Of a stretch of 64,000 bases of DNA, positions 28,096-39,930 are shown one piece after another. How positions within the stretch are numbered: the stretch's first letter is position 1; each line of letters opens with the position of its first letter. The notes beneath the pieces were generated by a model that saw nothing but the letters and a program-made list of their open reading frames with translations, was not told where the DNA came from and did no database searches. Source of the stretch: Methylotenera sp. (GTDB lineage Bacteria > Pseudomonadota > Gammaproteobacteria > Burkholderiales > Methylophilaceae); the NCBI GenBank assembly GCA_017880905.1, contig JADGRO010000009.1, forward strand, positions 1 through 64,000. The letters run 5' to 3'. The translations under genes were made by a program, and so were the position numbers.

Positions 28096-29262
28096 ATGTT
28101 TGAAATTATGGAGAAAGATTCACAAGAGGCCGTGATTAAGGTTATTGGCGTGGGCGGCTGCGGTGGTAACGCAATCGAGCACATGATTACCAAAAACTTG
28201 AGCGGTGTAGAATTTATTTGCACCAATACCGATATGCAGGCGCTTAAAAAGAGCAGTGCCAAAACGATATTACAAATTGGTTCTGAAATCACTAAAGGCT
28301 TAGGCGCAGGCGCGAAGCCAGAAGTGGGTCGAGAGGCTGCCTTGGAAGATCGTGACCGCATCGCAGAAACGATAGAAGGTGCTGATATGTTATTTATCAC
28401 CGCAGGCATGGGTGGCGGTACCGGTACAGGTGCTGGGCCTATCATTGCCGAAGTAGCTAAAGAAATGGGCATTTTGACGGTAGCCGTGGTTACCAAGCCA
28501 TTTGCATTTGAAGGTAAGCGCTCCAAAGTGGCAACCGATGGCCTAGAAGAGCTTTCGCAGTATGTAGATTCACTCATCGTGATTCCAAATGAGAAGTTGA
28601 TGGAAGTGCTTGGTGAAGAAGTGCCATTTTTAGAGGCTTTTCGCGCGGCGAACGACGTACTGCATAACGCTGTCTCAGGTATTGCAGAGATTATTAATTG
28701 CCCTGGTTTAGTGAATGTGGATTTTGCCGATGTGCGCACTGTGATGAGTGAAATGGGCATGGCAATGATGGGTTCTGCCGAAGCGAGTGGCCCAGAGCGC
28801 GCACGAATCGCGGCCGAACAAGCGGTTGCAAGCCCATTGTTAGAAGATGTCAACTTGGCTAATGCACGCGGCGTTTTAATTAACATTACCGCAAGCAGCA
28901 GTTTTAAAATGAAAGAGTATTACGATGTAATGAACACCATTAAAGAGTTCACGGCGGAGGATGCGACGGTGATTGTTGGTAACGTGATGGATGAAAACAT
29001 GGGTGATCGTTTGCGTGTAACCATGGTGGCAACTGGCTTAAATGGCGCGATTCCGCGTCGTCAGCAAAAACCAGAATTGCGTGTGATGACAACAGTGATG
29101 AATGGTACCAATAATCAACCTATGTTTGTAGGTGGCGAAATTGAGGATGAAACACCAGCAGTATTTAGCCAAAATAATCGCCGGGCGCAGGTTGAGGCCA
29201 TGAAAATGTCGGGTGTCGAGGAGTATGATATCCCTGCGTTTTTGCGTAAACAGGCGGATTAG
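28096..29262 (+). CDS. ftsZ: Cell division GTPase FtsZ
   Basis: Tubulin-like GTPase that forms the Z ring. The tubulin signature GGGTGTGAGP is preceded by VIGVGGCGGNA. The C-terminal tail DIPAFLRKQAD is the same as in E. coli and binds FtsA and other partners; SlmA (gene at 35343) also acts through this tail in other species. Length is 388. An AAGGAG site stands 7 nt before the ATG. The long leader after ftsA suggests an extra promoter, but no strong one is seen. Confidence 0.99.
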   Translation: MFEIMEKDSQEAVIKVIGVGGCGGNAIEHMITKNLSGVEFICTNTDMQALKKSSAKTILQIGSEITKGLGAGAKPEVGREAALEDRDRIAETIEGADMLFITAGMGGGTGTGAGPIIAEVAKEMGILTVAVVTKPFAFEGKRSKVATDGLEELSQYVDSLIVIPNEKLMEVLGEEVPFLEAFRAANDVLHNAVSGIAEIINCPGLVNVDFADVRTVMSEMGMAMMGSAEASGPERARIAAEQAVASPLLEDVNLANARGVLINITASSSFKMKEYYDVMNTIKEFTAEDATVIVGNVMDENMGDRLRVTMVATGLNGAIPRRQQKPELRVMTTVMNGTNNQPMFVGGEIEDETPAVFSQNNRRAQVEAMKMSGVEEYDIPAFLRKQAD

Positions 29263-29368
29263 CAAGCTGGTTTTTGATTAAAAGAAGAATAAAATATGCT
29301 AATATATCAATAAGATACGTATTGGCATGTGTTATTCAGCAATTGGTTAGATTATTTTGAGAGATTAA

Positions 29369-30307
29369 GTGCTTAAACAGAGAACTTTAAAAAAGCAGGT
29401 GAGTGCCACTGGCGTTGGTTTGCATAATGGTGAAAAGGTCACATTGACTTTAAAACCGGCTGCAATCAATTCTGGGATTGTATTCAAGCGCGCCGATTTG
29501 CCCGGAGCGCCTACGATACAAGCACAACCTGAAGCGGTGCGTGATACGCGCATGTGTTCTGCCCTAGAACACAATGGTGCGCGCGTCGCCACGGTTGAGC
29601 ACTTGATGTCCGCGCTGGCTGGTCTGGGCGTGGATAATATCGTTGTCGAAGTCACCGCGTCTGAAATCCCGATTATGGACGGTAGCTCAGGACCATTTAT
29701 TTTCCTGCTGCAACAAGCGGGAATTGTGGAACAAAATTCGCCTAAAAAATTTATTAAAATCAAAAAGTTAATAGAAGTAAAAGAGAATGATAAATGGGTA
29801 AAATTCGAGCCTTACCACGGCTTTAAAATGGATTTTACTATCGATTTTTCACATCCTGTTTTTGAAAATTCCGGTCAAAACGTCAAAATAGATTTTGCCG
29901 ATAATTCGTATATTAAAGAAATTAGCCGTGCGCGTACTTTCGGCTTTATGCATGAGCTGGAAACCCTGCGTGCCAATGGGTTAGCGCGTGGTGGCAGTTT
30001 GGATAACGCCATTGTGTTGGATGAATATCGCATTTTGAACACCGATGGTTTGCGCTACGAGGATGAATTCGCCAAGCACAAAGTGCTGGACGCGATTGGC
30101 GATTTATACATGCTCGGGCATCCGCTGCTAGGTGCATTTAGCGCGTATAAATCTGGCCATGCGCTTAATAATGCTTTGTTGCGTGCGCTGCTGGCGGATG
30201 CTAACGCGTGGGATTACGCCACATTTGAGCATATAGAAGAAGCACCGGCTGGCTTTCAAGAACAAACCGCGTTTTTCACGCCAAACCTCTTACCGCACTT
30301 TAGTTAG
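29369..30307 (+). CDS. lpxC: UDP-3-O-acyl-N-acetylglucosamine deacetylase
   Basis: Zinc deacetylase for the committed step of lipid A synthesis. The zinc ligands lie in [12 protein letters not shown] and [10 protein letters not shown], and MDGSSGPF is also conserved. The start is GTG at 29369, giving the family's usual MLKQRTLK opening. Length 312 is slightly short at the C-terminus, which lacks the long degradation tail. It closes the dcw cluster as in E. coli. Confidence 0.97.
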   Translation: MLKQRTLKKQVSATGVGLHNGEKVTLTLKPAAINSGIVFKRADLPGAPTIQAQPEAVRDTRMCSALEHNGARVATVEHLMSALAGLGVDNIVVEVTASEIPIMDGSSGPFIFLLQQAGIVEQNSPKKFIKIKKLIEVKENDKWVKFEPYHGFKMDFTIDFSHPVFENSGQNVKIDFADNSYIKEISRARTFGFMHELETLRANGLARGGSLDNAIVLDEYRILNTDGLRYEDEFAKHKVLDAIGDLYMLGHPLLGAFSAYKSGHALNNALLRALLADANAWDYATFEHIEEAPAGFQEQTAFFTPNLLPHFS

Positions 30308-30322
30308 CAGGCAAAACAAAAG

Positions 30323-30505
30323 ATGCCAATCATCCGCTTAACGATCATATTAGTGGCTATTGCAATTTTTGTACTGTTGGCAGCTTATGTGGTTACCCGC
30401 AACAAAAAATATTTAAGTTATTTAAAACAATTACTTAGATACGTTGGCTGGTGTTTTCTTGCGTTATTTGTGTTGTATTTGATTACGCGGGTTATTCGTT
30501 TTTAG
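30323..30505 (+). CDS. Small two-helix membrane protein, 60 aa
   Basis: Two hydrophobic helices (about 4-24 and 40-57) joined by a basic loop NKKYLSYLKQLLR give a small inner-membrane hairpin. I do not recognise a family. It lies 15 nt after lpxC and 10 nt before slt on the same strand, so it is probably part of that transcript. Small size makes the call less certain, but spacing and composition support a real gene. Confidence 0.7.
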   Translation: MPIIRLTIILVAIAIFVLLAAYVVTRNKKYLSYLKQLLRYVGWCFLALFVLYLITRVIRF

Positions 30506-30515
30506 CGTGGCTGAT

Positions 30516-32534
30516 ATGCTGCCCCCTATCCATTTTCGCCTATTCTTCATCGTCATCTTTGTTGCGTTTTTTAACGTAAACACTAGTTTCGCAGCTGTTG
30601 GCGATGAAGAGTTTTTACAGGCTCGCGCCGCATACGATAATAAAAATGTTATTGCTTTATCCGATTACGTTCAACAGTTGCAGAATCAAAATTATTTATT
30701 GGCACCATACGCTGATTATTGGCTGATGTTGCTTAATCTGGACGATGCGGATAATCACGCCGTCACAGATTTTTTGATTAAGTATAGCGACTATTCTTTT
30801 GCAGACCGGTTACGTGGTGAATATTTAAAAAAACTTGCCAGAAAGCAAGATTGGCAAAGCTTTTCTAAAGAGATAGCAAATTATCAGCTCGAAGATGCAG
30901 GCGTTGCCTGCTATGCGGCAGAATCAAACGCGATTAACGGTGGTAGTTCAGTGCTAGAAAGTGCTAAATCATTATGGATGCAAGCACAAGAGCAGCCTGG
31001 TAGCTGTTCGAATTTATATGACCGCATGCAAGCAGCTGGCGTGCTTGGTGAAGACGATATTTGGGAGCGTTTTCGTTTGGTGCTGGCGGATGGCCGTGTC
31101 AATCTTGCCAAAGCCATTGTCAGGCGCTCGAAATCGTATGACGCTAGTCAATACAAATTGATTGATAAGGCATATACCTCACCGTCATCAATTATCAATA
31201 AAAAATTGGCTTCATTTAAAACTAGATTCGGGCGCGAGCTTAATTTATTTGCACTAGATCGCATCGCAAAAACAGATTCCCAGCAGGCTTTGACTGCGTT
31301 TAAAAAAGTTGAAAGCTTGTTTCTGCCAGAAGATAGAAGCTATTTTTACGGCAGACTGGCGCTTTTCGCGGCACAACGTCAAGAACCGCAAGCCGTACAG
31401 TGGTTTAAACTTGCTGACGATGTCGACCTTAGCAAAGAACAATTGGCTTGGTTTGCGCGCGCGGCCTTGCGAGAAAAAAATTGGTCGGCTGTACTAAATG
31501 TTGTGGCAAAAATGTCGCCAGAACAGGCGGATGAGGGTGCTTGGCGTTACTGGAAAGCGCGCGCCTTAAAAGCACAAAATAAAACGCTGGAAGCAAATAC
31601 CTTATTTGCCAAGCTATCAACCGAGCGCCATTTTTACGGCTGGCTCGCACAGGATGAGATGGAAGGCTTTATGTCTGCGCCACCCAGTACTTATAAGGTT
31701 TCTGACGCAGAAGTAGAAGAATTAGCAAATACGCCTGCTTTTCAGCGTGCAGCGGCGTTACAAAGGTTGGATTTTAAGTGGGAGGCCAAATCGGAATGGG
31801 TGCAAGCGACTAAGGATTTCGATGACAAACAATTGCTCATCGCCGCCGAATTTGCTGCGCGTAAAAATTGGTATGATTTAGCGATTACTACAGCAGATAA
31901 AACCACCGAAATGCACGATTTTGCGCTGCGTTATCCCACCCCCTATCGAGATTTAATCAAGTCAGCGGCTAGCGGGCAAGCCATTGACGAAGCTTGGGTA
32001 TATGGCATTACGCGGCAAGAGAGTAGATTCATCTACTCAGCCAGATCTGGTGCGGGCGCCTCTGGTTTAATGCAGTTAATGCCAGCTACTGCCAAATGGG
32101 CAGCAAAGCGCGTAGGCATGGCTAGTTATAACAGTGGTATGCTACATGAGCTTGATACCAACATTACGCTTGGTACTTATTATATGCGCCATACGCTAGA
32201 TATAATGGGCGGACAGGAGACAATGGCAACCGCAGCGTATAATGCAGGGCCTAACCGTGCTAAAAAATGGGCTGCAGAAATACCGTTAGAAGGCGCTATC
32301 TATGTCGAGACGATACCTTTTAGCGAGACGCGAAATTATGTGCAAAAAGTGATGGCAAACACGCATTTATACGCATCGCGTTTGGGATTAAAAACCATGC
32401 CATTTAAGCAGAGATTAGGTATCATTCCCAGTAGCAATGGTTTGCAAACGGGTAGTGATGATAATACTGAACCAGTACCACCATTGGACCAAAAGTCTAA
32501 CGAAAAGCCTAATCCCATAAAAAATGACAATTAA
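30516..32534 (+). CDS. slt: Soluble lytic murein transglycosylase (Slt70-like)
   Basis: Periplasmic enzyme that cleaves glycan strands to 1,6-anhydro-MurNAc ends. A signal peptide (hydrophobic core FFIVIFVAFF, cleavage near SFA-A) is followed by a long alpha-helical superhelix region. The C-terminal GH23 domain has the catalytic Glu in GITRQESRF, then GASGLMQLMPATA and TAAYNAGP. The ATG at 30516 gives 672 residues; a GTG at 30507 would add three. It overlaps the next gene by 11 nt. Confidence 0.94.
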   Translation: MLPPIHFRLFFIVIFVAFFNVNTSFAAVGDEEFLQARAAYDNKNVIALSDYVQQLQNQNYLLAPYADYWLMLLNLDDADNHAVTDFLIKYSDYSFADRLRGEYLKKLARKQDWQSFSKEIANYQLEDAGVACYAAESNAINGGSSVLESAKSLWMQAQEQPGSCSNLYDRMQAAGVLGEDDIWERFRLVLADGRVNLAKAIVRRSKSYDASQYKLIDKAYTSPSSIINKKLASFKTRFGRELNLFALDRIAKTDSQQALTAFKKVESLFLPEDRSYFYGRLALFAAQRQEPQAVQWFKLADDVDLSKEQLAWFARAALREKNWSAVLNVVAKMSPEQADEGAWRYWKARALKAQNKTLEANTLFAKLSTERHFYGWLAQDEMEGFMSAPPSTYKVSDAEVEELANTPAFQRAAALQRLDFKWEAKSEWVQATKDFDDKQLLIAAEFAARKNWYDLAITTADKTTEMHDFALRYPTPYRDLIKSAASGQAIDEAWVYGITRQESRFIYSARSGAGASGLMQLMPATAKWAAKRVGMASYNSGMLHELDTNITLGTYYMRHTLDIMGGQETMATAAYNAGPNRAKKWAAEIPLEGAIYVETIPFSETRNYVQKVMANTHLYASRLGLKTMPFKQRLGIIPSSNGLQTGSDDNTEPVPPLDQKSNEKPNPIKNDN

Positions 32535-33489
32535 AACAGTCACAGTATTGGGAGGTGCGGGATTTGTAGGTAGTTGTCTTGTTGCCAAATTGGACGGTGC
32601 CGGCTATCAGGTTAAAGTGTTGTCACGTCGTCGAGAAGCTGCTAAACATTTGATTTTATTGCCAAATGTACAAGTGGCAGAATGCGATGTCGCGGATAAT
32701 CACGCTCTAAATGAAGCATTACAAGGTAGCGATGCGGTCATCAATTTAGTTGGTATTTTGCATGAGGGCGGTAATAATATTTTTGAGGCGACGCACCATC
32801 AATTGCCCCGCCGCTTGGCGCAGATGTGCGAAGAACTCGGTATTAATCGACTACTACACATGAGTGCTCTGCAAGCTAATAAAAACGCCCCTAGCGAGTA
32901 TTTACGAAGTAAAGCGGCAGGCGAAGCGGCGATTAATGAATTCAGCAAAAAACTCGACATTACAATTTTTAAGCCTTCGGTTATTTTTGGCAGAGGTGAT
33001 CATTTTTTAAATTTATTTGCCAATTTGGTTAAGTTTTTGCCTATCATTTTTTTGGCAAAACCCAACGCAAAGTTTCAGCCAATTTGGGTAGAAGATGTTA
33101 CACAGTGCTTTGTCAACGCACTTGAGAACGCCACCACCTATGGCAAAAGCTATGAGCTGGGTGGCCCAAATGTTGTCACTTTGCGCCAGTTGGTACAAAA
33201 AGTAATGGCCATTTTAGGCAAACACCGTCCAATTATCGGCTTGAATAATACATTATCAATGGCGCAAGCGTTTATGATGGAATTATCGCCGTTTCGACTT
33301 TTGTCACGCGACAATATACGCTCAATGCAAGTGGATAGCGTGTGTAGCGCTCAGATTGCGGCAGAGCTCGGTGTTACACCTGCTTCATTAGATGTGGTTG
33401 TGCCAGAATACTTGCTTAACCAAAACCCACGCGCCGCTTACGATGCTTTCCGCAGTGCGGCTGGGCGTGCTATTAGCGCAAAAAGGTAA
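32524..33489 (+). CDS. NAD(P)-binding NDUFA9-like atypical SDR reductase
   Basis: The extended/atypical short-chain dehydrogenase family related to complex I subunit NDUFA9. The Rossmann motif VLGGAGFVGS is at residues 8-17, followed by LVGILHEGG and a FKPSVIFGRGD segment. No complete SDR Tyr-x3-Lys is obvious beyond YLRSKAAGE, which supplies it (Tyr, Lys). Substrate is unknown. It overlaps slt by 11 nt and precedes cca by 10 nt, a gene order common in Nitrosomonadales. Confidence 0.88.
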   Translation: MTIKTVTVLGGAGFVGSCLVAKLDGAGYQVKVLSRRREAAKHLILLPNVQVAECDVADNHALNEALQGSDAVINLVGILHEGGNNIFEATHHQLPRRLAQMCEELGINRLLHMSALQANKNAPSEYLRSKAAGEAAINEFSKKLDITIFKPSVIFGRGDHFLNLFANLVKFLPIIFLAKPNAKFQPIWVEDVTQCFVNALENATTYGKSYELGGPNVVTLRQLVQKVMAILGKHRPIIGLNNTLSMAQAFMMELSPFRLLSRDNIRSMQVDSVCSAQIAAELGVTPASLDVVVPEYLLNQNPRAAYDAFRSAAGRAISAKR

Positions 33490-33499
33490 ATTAAGCTAA

Positions 33500-34717
33500 A
33501 TGAATAGTATGCAAGTCTATTGCGTGGGCGGCGCAGTGCGCGATGAGTTGCTCGGTCTAAAAGTTAAAGATAAAGATTATGTTGTTGTTGGTAGCACGCC
33601 AAAGTCCATGCTGGATGCGGGCTACAAGCCAGTCGGTAAGGACTTCCATGTGTATCTTCACCCCAAAACGCACGATGAATACGCACTTGCGCGCACCGAG
33701 CGCAAAACTGCAAAAGGCTACAAGGGTTTTGTAGTGCATGCTTCACCCGAAGTCACGTTAGAAGAAGATTTAGCGCGTCGCGATTTAACCATCAATGCCA
33801 TCGCTAAGGATAGCGCAGGCAATCTCATTGACCCATTCAATGGCGTGGCTGACATCAAATCTAAAACTCTGCGCCATGTGAGCAATTCTTTTATTGAGGA
33901 TCCGGTGCGGATACTCCGCGCAGCACGCTTTACGGCGAGGTTTACTGATTTTACTATTGCGTCAGAAACGCTAGCTTTGATGTGCCAAATGGTGGTTGCG
34001 GGTGAAGTGGATGCACTGGTGGCTGAGCGTGTGTGGCAAGAGTTGGCAACAGGTTTAATGGAGCAAAAACCCAGCCGCATGTTTGAGGTATTACGCGATT
34101 GTGGCGCGCTACAAAAAATTCTGCCCGAACTGGATAAACTTTGGGGTGTGCCACAACCGCCGCAGCATCACCCAGAGGTGGATACGGGCGTGCATGTGAT
34201 GATGGTGATTGATTACGCCGCCAAACAAAACTTTAATCTGCCCGTGCGCTTTGCCGCGCTAATGCATGACCTTGGCAAAGGCACGACACCAGCTGATATT
34301 TTGCCGCGCCATATCGGGCACGAGGTGCGTAGTGTGGGTTTGTTAAAAGACATTTGCAAGCGGCTACGTGTTCCAAACGATTGCAAAGAGCTTGGCGTAA
34401 TTGTTGCTAAGTTTCATGGTAAATTGCACCAAGTAAGCCACATGCGGCCAAGCACAGTGGTAGAGTTTTTAACGGAGCTTGACGCTATTCGCCAACCAGA
34501 AAGATTTAAGGACTTTCTTAAAGCGTGTGAAGCAGATTCGCGCGGTAGAACTGGCTTAGAAAATTGCCCGACACCTGAAGCGGATTTAGCATTAAAGGCG
34601 CTAGAAGCCGCACAGAGCGTGGATGCTGGCGCAGTAGCACAAAAATATACTGAAACTGAAAAGATAAAAGCAGCGGTTTTTGAAGCTAGGATAGGAGCGG
34701 TTAAACAGGTTTTGTAG
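33500..34717 (+). CDS. cca: Multifunctional CCA-adding enzyme with HD domain
   Basis: Adds or repairs the 3' CCA of tRNA. The nucleotidyltransferase head has VGGAVRDELLG and the DKDYVVVG metal loop, then RRDLTINAIA and DPVRILRAARFTARF. A C-terminal HD phosphohydrolase domain follows (MHDLGKG), as in the bacterial multifunctional class I form of about 410 residues. An in-frame ATG three codons later is possible, but the first has the better-placed AAGG. It converges on the hemerythrin gene. Confidence 0.96.
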   Translation: MNSMQVYCVGGAVRDELLGLKVKDKDYVVVGSTPKSMLDAGYKPVGKDFHVYLHPKTHDEYALARTERKTAKGYKGFVVHASPEVTLEEDLARRDLTINAIAKDSAGNLIDPFNGVADIKSKTLRHVSNSFIEDPVRILRAARFTARFTDFTIASETLALMCQMVVAGEVDALVAERVWQELATGLMEQKPSRMFEVLRDCGALQKILPELDKLWGVPQPPQHHPEVDTGVHVMMVIDYAAKQNFNLPVRFAALMHDLGKGTTPADILPRHIGHEVRSVGLLKDICKRLRVPNDCKELGVIVAKFHGKLHQVSHMRPSTVVEFLTELDAIRQPERFKDFLKACEADSRGRTGLENCPTPEADLALKALEAAQSVDAGAVAQKYTETEKIKAAVFEARIGAVKQVL

Positions 34718-34797
34718 GGTGCCAATAAAACGATTGCATTATGTCGAAAAGGCCATTGTGCTTAGTGCTAGTATGGACTACGCAGCTATTAACCTAT

Positions 34798-35271
34798 TTA
34801 AGTTTTGGTTGATTGAATAAAAGGGTCATCAAAAGCGCGATCGTGCTCTTCAAATAGGTCTGAAAGGTTTTTATGGAATTGGTGGTAAATTTCAGCGATG
34901 TTTACTTGAGTATCCAGCGAAAAACATTCATCTACTAATATATCCAGTTTTTCTAAGATTTGCTCGTGAGCTTGTTTATGCGTACGAAAGTATATGTATT
35001 CTTCCGTAACATTTGGTCGACTCAGCATAATTGCTTCCTCATGGTAAAAATGCTTGGTTGCAAGCTCAGTAACATAAAATAAGAAAGAGGATAAACGACC
35101 TCGATAAGTAGCGGTTTTTTCGCTTTCAGTTCCTTGTTTGACTAATGAATCCAGCTGACAACAAGTGTCGTGTAGGTCGTCCAGAAACCTTTTTAGCTGT
35201 TCATGTTCTTCTTCAATAACAATGTAATCGGCAGGTGCCAGTTTTTTTACTGCTTTGTCATGGATCAACAT
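34798..35271 (-). CDS. Hemerythrin-domain protein
   Basis: A 157-residue four-helix di-iron protein. Candidate ligands are spaced as in hemerythrins: His23 (EEEHEQL), His77 with Glu78 (FYHEEAIM), His98/His102 (THKQAH), then HDRAFDDP near 143. Family members bind O2 or sense oxygen and NO; which applies is not shown. No partner domain is fused. GAGGGAACC stands before the ATG at 35271. It is a single gene, convergent with cca. Confidence 0.85.
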   Translation of the reverse strand: MLIHDKAVKKLAPADYIVIEEEHEQLKRFLDDLHDTCCQLDSLVKQGTESEKTATYRGRLSSFLFYVTELATKHFYHEEAIMLSRPNVTEEYIYFRTHKQAHEQILEKLDILVDECFSLDTQVNIAEIYHQFHKNLSDLFEEHDRAFDDPFIQSTKT

Positions 35272-35342
35272 GGTTCCCTCTCAAGCATCATTATCATATT
35301 AAGTTAAATGCTAGTCTTTTAATGGGGCAAAGATTTATTTAA

Positions 35343-35900
35343 CTAGTTCAATAAACTTAATTGTTGTTGTGCTAGGTTCGTTGGATTGCGCTTAAAACCG
35401 CTCTTGGCATATTGGTGCCAGCGGCCAATTACATAGCAGATGAGCAAGTTGGCTTGCGCTTCGGGCATGATTTTTTTGCCAGAACCCGCCACCGCGATTT
35501 TTAGACTTTGTTTAAGCGAAGCTTCCAGTCTGTCGTAAAGCTGGTTAATGCGCGTTTGCAGATGTTCCTCTTCGTTCACTAGCGCGTCGCCAATCAGCAC
35601 GCGCGTCATACCAGGGTTTTTCTCGGCAAATTTAAGCAGCATATTCACAATCAGTTGCACCTGTTTTGCTCCGTCGGTTTCATCTTTGGTGATTTTGTTA
35701 ATTACGCCAAAAATGGAAACCTCGATAAACTCGATTAAGCCTTCAAACATTTGTGCTTTATTGGCAAAATGCCGATAAAGCGCTGCCTCAGAAACATCTA
35801 GATTTGCAGCAAGTGCAGCGGTGGTGATTTTCTCGCGCTTTGGATTTTCCAGCATTTTGGCGAGCGTTTCTAATATTTGTTGCTTGCGGTCTGAGGCCAC
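35343..35900 (-). CDS. slmA: Nucleoid occlusion factor SlmA (TetR family)
   Basis: DNA-bound inhibitor that keeps FtsZ rings off the nucleoid in gammaproteobacteria. The N-terminal TetR helix-turn-helix contains ITTAALAANLDVSEAALYRHFANKA; the C-terminal domain of about 130 residues matches SlmA rather than ligand-sensing TetR proteins. The start is GTG at 35900 with GGGAG six nt upstream. It is the last gene of the argA-argB-HAD-slmA run. Its target, the FtsZ tail, is encoded at 28096. Confidence 0.9.
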   Translation of the reverse strand: MASDRKQQILETLAKMLENPKREKITTAALAANLDVSEAALYRHFANKAQMFEGLIEFIEVSIFGVINKITKDETDGAKQVQLIVNMLLKFAEKNPGMTRVLIGDALVNEEEHLQTRINQLYDRLEASLKQSLKIAVAGSGKKIMPEAQANLLICYVIGRWHQYAKSGFKRNPTNLAQQQLSLLN

Positions 35901-35929
35901 ACTATTCTCCCTTAATTTTGTTTGTTCTA

Positions 35930-36559
35930 TTATAACTTAAGGTGAGTGAGTGCTAACACCGAAGATAAACGAAAATCCACAAAATTTGGTTTTTGCAGCT
36001 TTTTCGTGATCCAAATAGTTTGCATACCGAGGCGTTTAGCGGTCATCAGCGCAGGTAGATTATCTTCCAGCATCACACAATCGCTTGGCTGAGTTTTCAA
36101 GGTTTTAAGCAACATTTGAAAGCCGCGCACCGAAGGCTTGGCATGAAACTTGGTGGATTCCACACTAAACACCAACTCGAAACAATCGCCAATGCCAAGC
36201 AAGTCGAGCACACGCAAAGTATAACCGCGCGGCGCATTAGTGAAAATAACTTTGCGGCCATGCAATGTTTGCAGCATGTGGCGCAGGCGTTTAGTTTGCA
36301 ACACCATTTCGGGCAGTTTGATGAGTTTGTGCGTCTCACCTAGAAAGTGATAAGGGTCAACACCATGATGGCGCATCAAGCCTTTGAGGGTTGCGCCATA
36401 GACACGCCAATAATGCTGGCGCAGTTTGTGGGCCTCGGATTCATCTAGCGCAAGTTCATCCATGATATATTGCGTCATGGCGCGATTCATCACCGGGAAG
36501 ATGTGAGCAGAAGCGTCATGTAGGGTGTCGTCTAAATCAAAAATCCAAATTTTAGACAC
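35930..36559 (-). CDS. HAD-family pyrimidine 5'-nucleotidase
   Basis: The 209-residue HAD hydrolase has motif I FDLDDTLH with nucleophile Asp8 and Asp10, motif II FTNAP, the Lys of motif III in FHAKPS and motif IV LEDNL. A helical cap lies between. It is close to SDT1/YjjG-type pyrimidine 5'-nucleotidases that remove phosphate from UMP/CMP or damaged nucleotides (inference). It sits 1 nt after argB and 29 nt before slmA, an order seen in other betaproteobacteria. Confidence 0.88.
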   Translation of the reverse strand: MSKIWIFDLDDTLHDASAHIFPVMNRAMTQYIMDELALDESEAHKLRQHYWRVYGATLKGLMRHHGVDPYHFLGETHKLIKLPEMVLQTKRLRHMLQTLHGRKVIFTNAPRGYTLRVLDLLGIGDCFELVFSVESTKFHAKPSVRGFQMLLKTLKTQPSDCVMLEDNLPALMTAKRLGMQTIWITKKLQKPNFVDFRLSSVLALTHLKL

Positions 36560-36560
36560 A

Positions 36561-39058
<2,498 letters not shown>

Positions 39059-39071
39059 AATTATTTAATAG

Positions 39072-39090
39072 TTATGTAAAATTTACACAA
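39072..39090. promoter_or_regulatory. Candidate operator 1 of argA
   Basis: TGTAAAATTTACA (39075-39087) is a perfect 13-bp palindrome, extended outward with one mismatch to 39072-39090. It covers the predicted argA start site (~39083). Proposed target of the ArgA HTH domain; inference. Confidence 0.5.
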
Positions 39091-39118
39091 TAATAAATAA
39101 TTTTTGTAATTTATGCAA
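39090..39118 (-). promoter_or_regulatory. Predicted argA promoter
   Basis: On the minus strand TTGCAT (39118-39113), a 17-nt spacer, and TATTAT (39095-39090). The predicted start near 39083 leaves a leader of about 25 nt without a strong ribosome site. Confidence 0.55.
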
Positions 39119-39119
39119 A
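39103..39119. promoter_or_regulatory. Candidate operator 2 of argA
   Basis: An imperfect palindrome with TTTG and CAAA arms (39103-39119) that overlaps the argA -35 box. Together with operator 1 it brackets the promoter. Confidence 0.4.
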
Positions 39120-39128
39120 TATTTAGAT

Positions 39129-39863
39129 TTAAAAATCACCCCAAAGTGACTGCATCACCGCAATTGCGGTTGGTGCGGCAGTCTCGGTGCGCAAAATTCG
39201 CGGGCCTAAAACTACCGATTGAAAACCATGGTCAATGGCGACAGCGATTTCAGCTTGCGTTAAGCCGCCTTCTGCGCCGATTAATAATTGAATATCCTGC
39301 GTAGACTTTGGCAATTCCGCCAAGCGTTTTGCACCCACTGGATTAAGTAAAATTCGAGTTGAATTTGATTGTGGGTTGGTTGCCAGCCAATTCGTCAGCG
39401 TTGTTGGCGTTAAAACTGCGGGAATTTTCGCCCGCCCGCATTGCTCGCAGGCAGAAATCACTACGTTTTGCCAATGTTCCAGGCGCTTTTCTGCACGTTC
39501 GCTCGAGAGCTTAACCACACTGCGTTCAGTAGAGATTGGTTGAATTTGTTTTACACCTAATTCCACCGCTTTTTGAATGGTGTAATCCATGCGGTCGCCG
39601 CAGGAAATACCTTGTAGCAAGGTAATGTTGAGCGGTGATTCGTTTGTTACCGCTATGCTAGCTTTTACTTTGGCCAGCACTTCACTTTTTTTAACGCTAA
39701 TTAGTTCACACGCATAATCAAAACTGTCGCCATTAAATAACTTAATCGCGTCGCCTACATTCAAGCGCAGCACGCGTGTGGCGTGGGTGGCGGCATTGTC
39801 AGATAATTTTACTGTTGCGCCGATGATAAAATTTTCAGCGCTATAAAAACGATGGTTAGACAT
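39129..39863 (-). CDS. rsmE: 16S rRNA (uracil1498-N3)-methyltransferase
   Basis: SPOUT-fold enzyme that N3-methylates U1498 of 16S rRNA. The N-terminal RNA-binding PUA-like part (HATRVLRLNVGD) is followed by the knotted domain with LLIGAEGGLTQAEI and LGPRILRTETA, the family's SAM-binding knot. Length 244 is standard. It is upstream of argA on the same strand, with a 70-nt gap that holds the argA promoter, so the two may be separate units. Confidence 0.96.
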   Translation of the reverse strand: MSNHRFYSAENFIIGATVKLSDNAATHATRVLRLNVGDAIKLFNGDSFDYACELISVKKSEVLAKVKASIAVTNESPLNITLLQGISCGDRMDYTIQKAVELGVKQIQPISTERSVVKLSSERAEKRLEHWQNVVISACEQCGRAKIPAVLTPTTLTNWLATNPQSNSTRILLNPVGAKRLAELPKSTQDIQLLIGAEGGLTQAEIAVAIDHGFQSVVLGPRILRTETAAPTAIAVMQSLWGDF

Positions 39864-39930
39864 GATTCACATAACTTAAAGTGATAAGATTTGATTATAA
39901 AGTTTTTGGAGCCCAAGTTGGGAATTTAGC

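Noticed and set aside
28065-28886. 273-codon minus-strand frame opposite ftsZ
   Set aside because: It lies wholly antisense to the strongly conserved ftsZ, has Ser/Thr/Ala-rich shadow composition and no family match.
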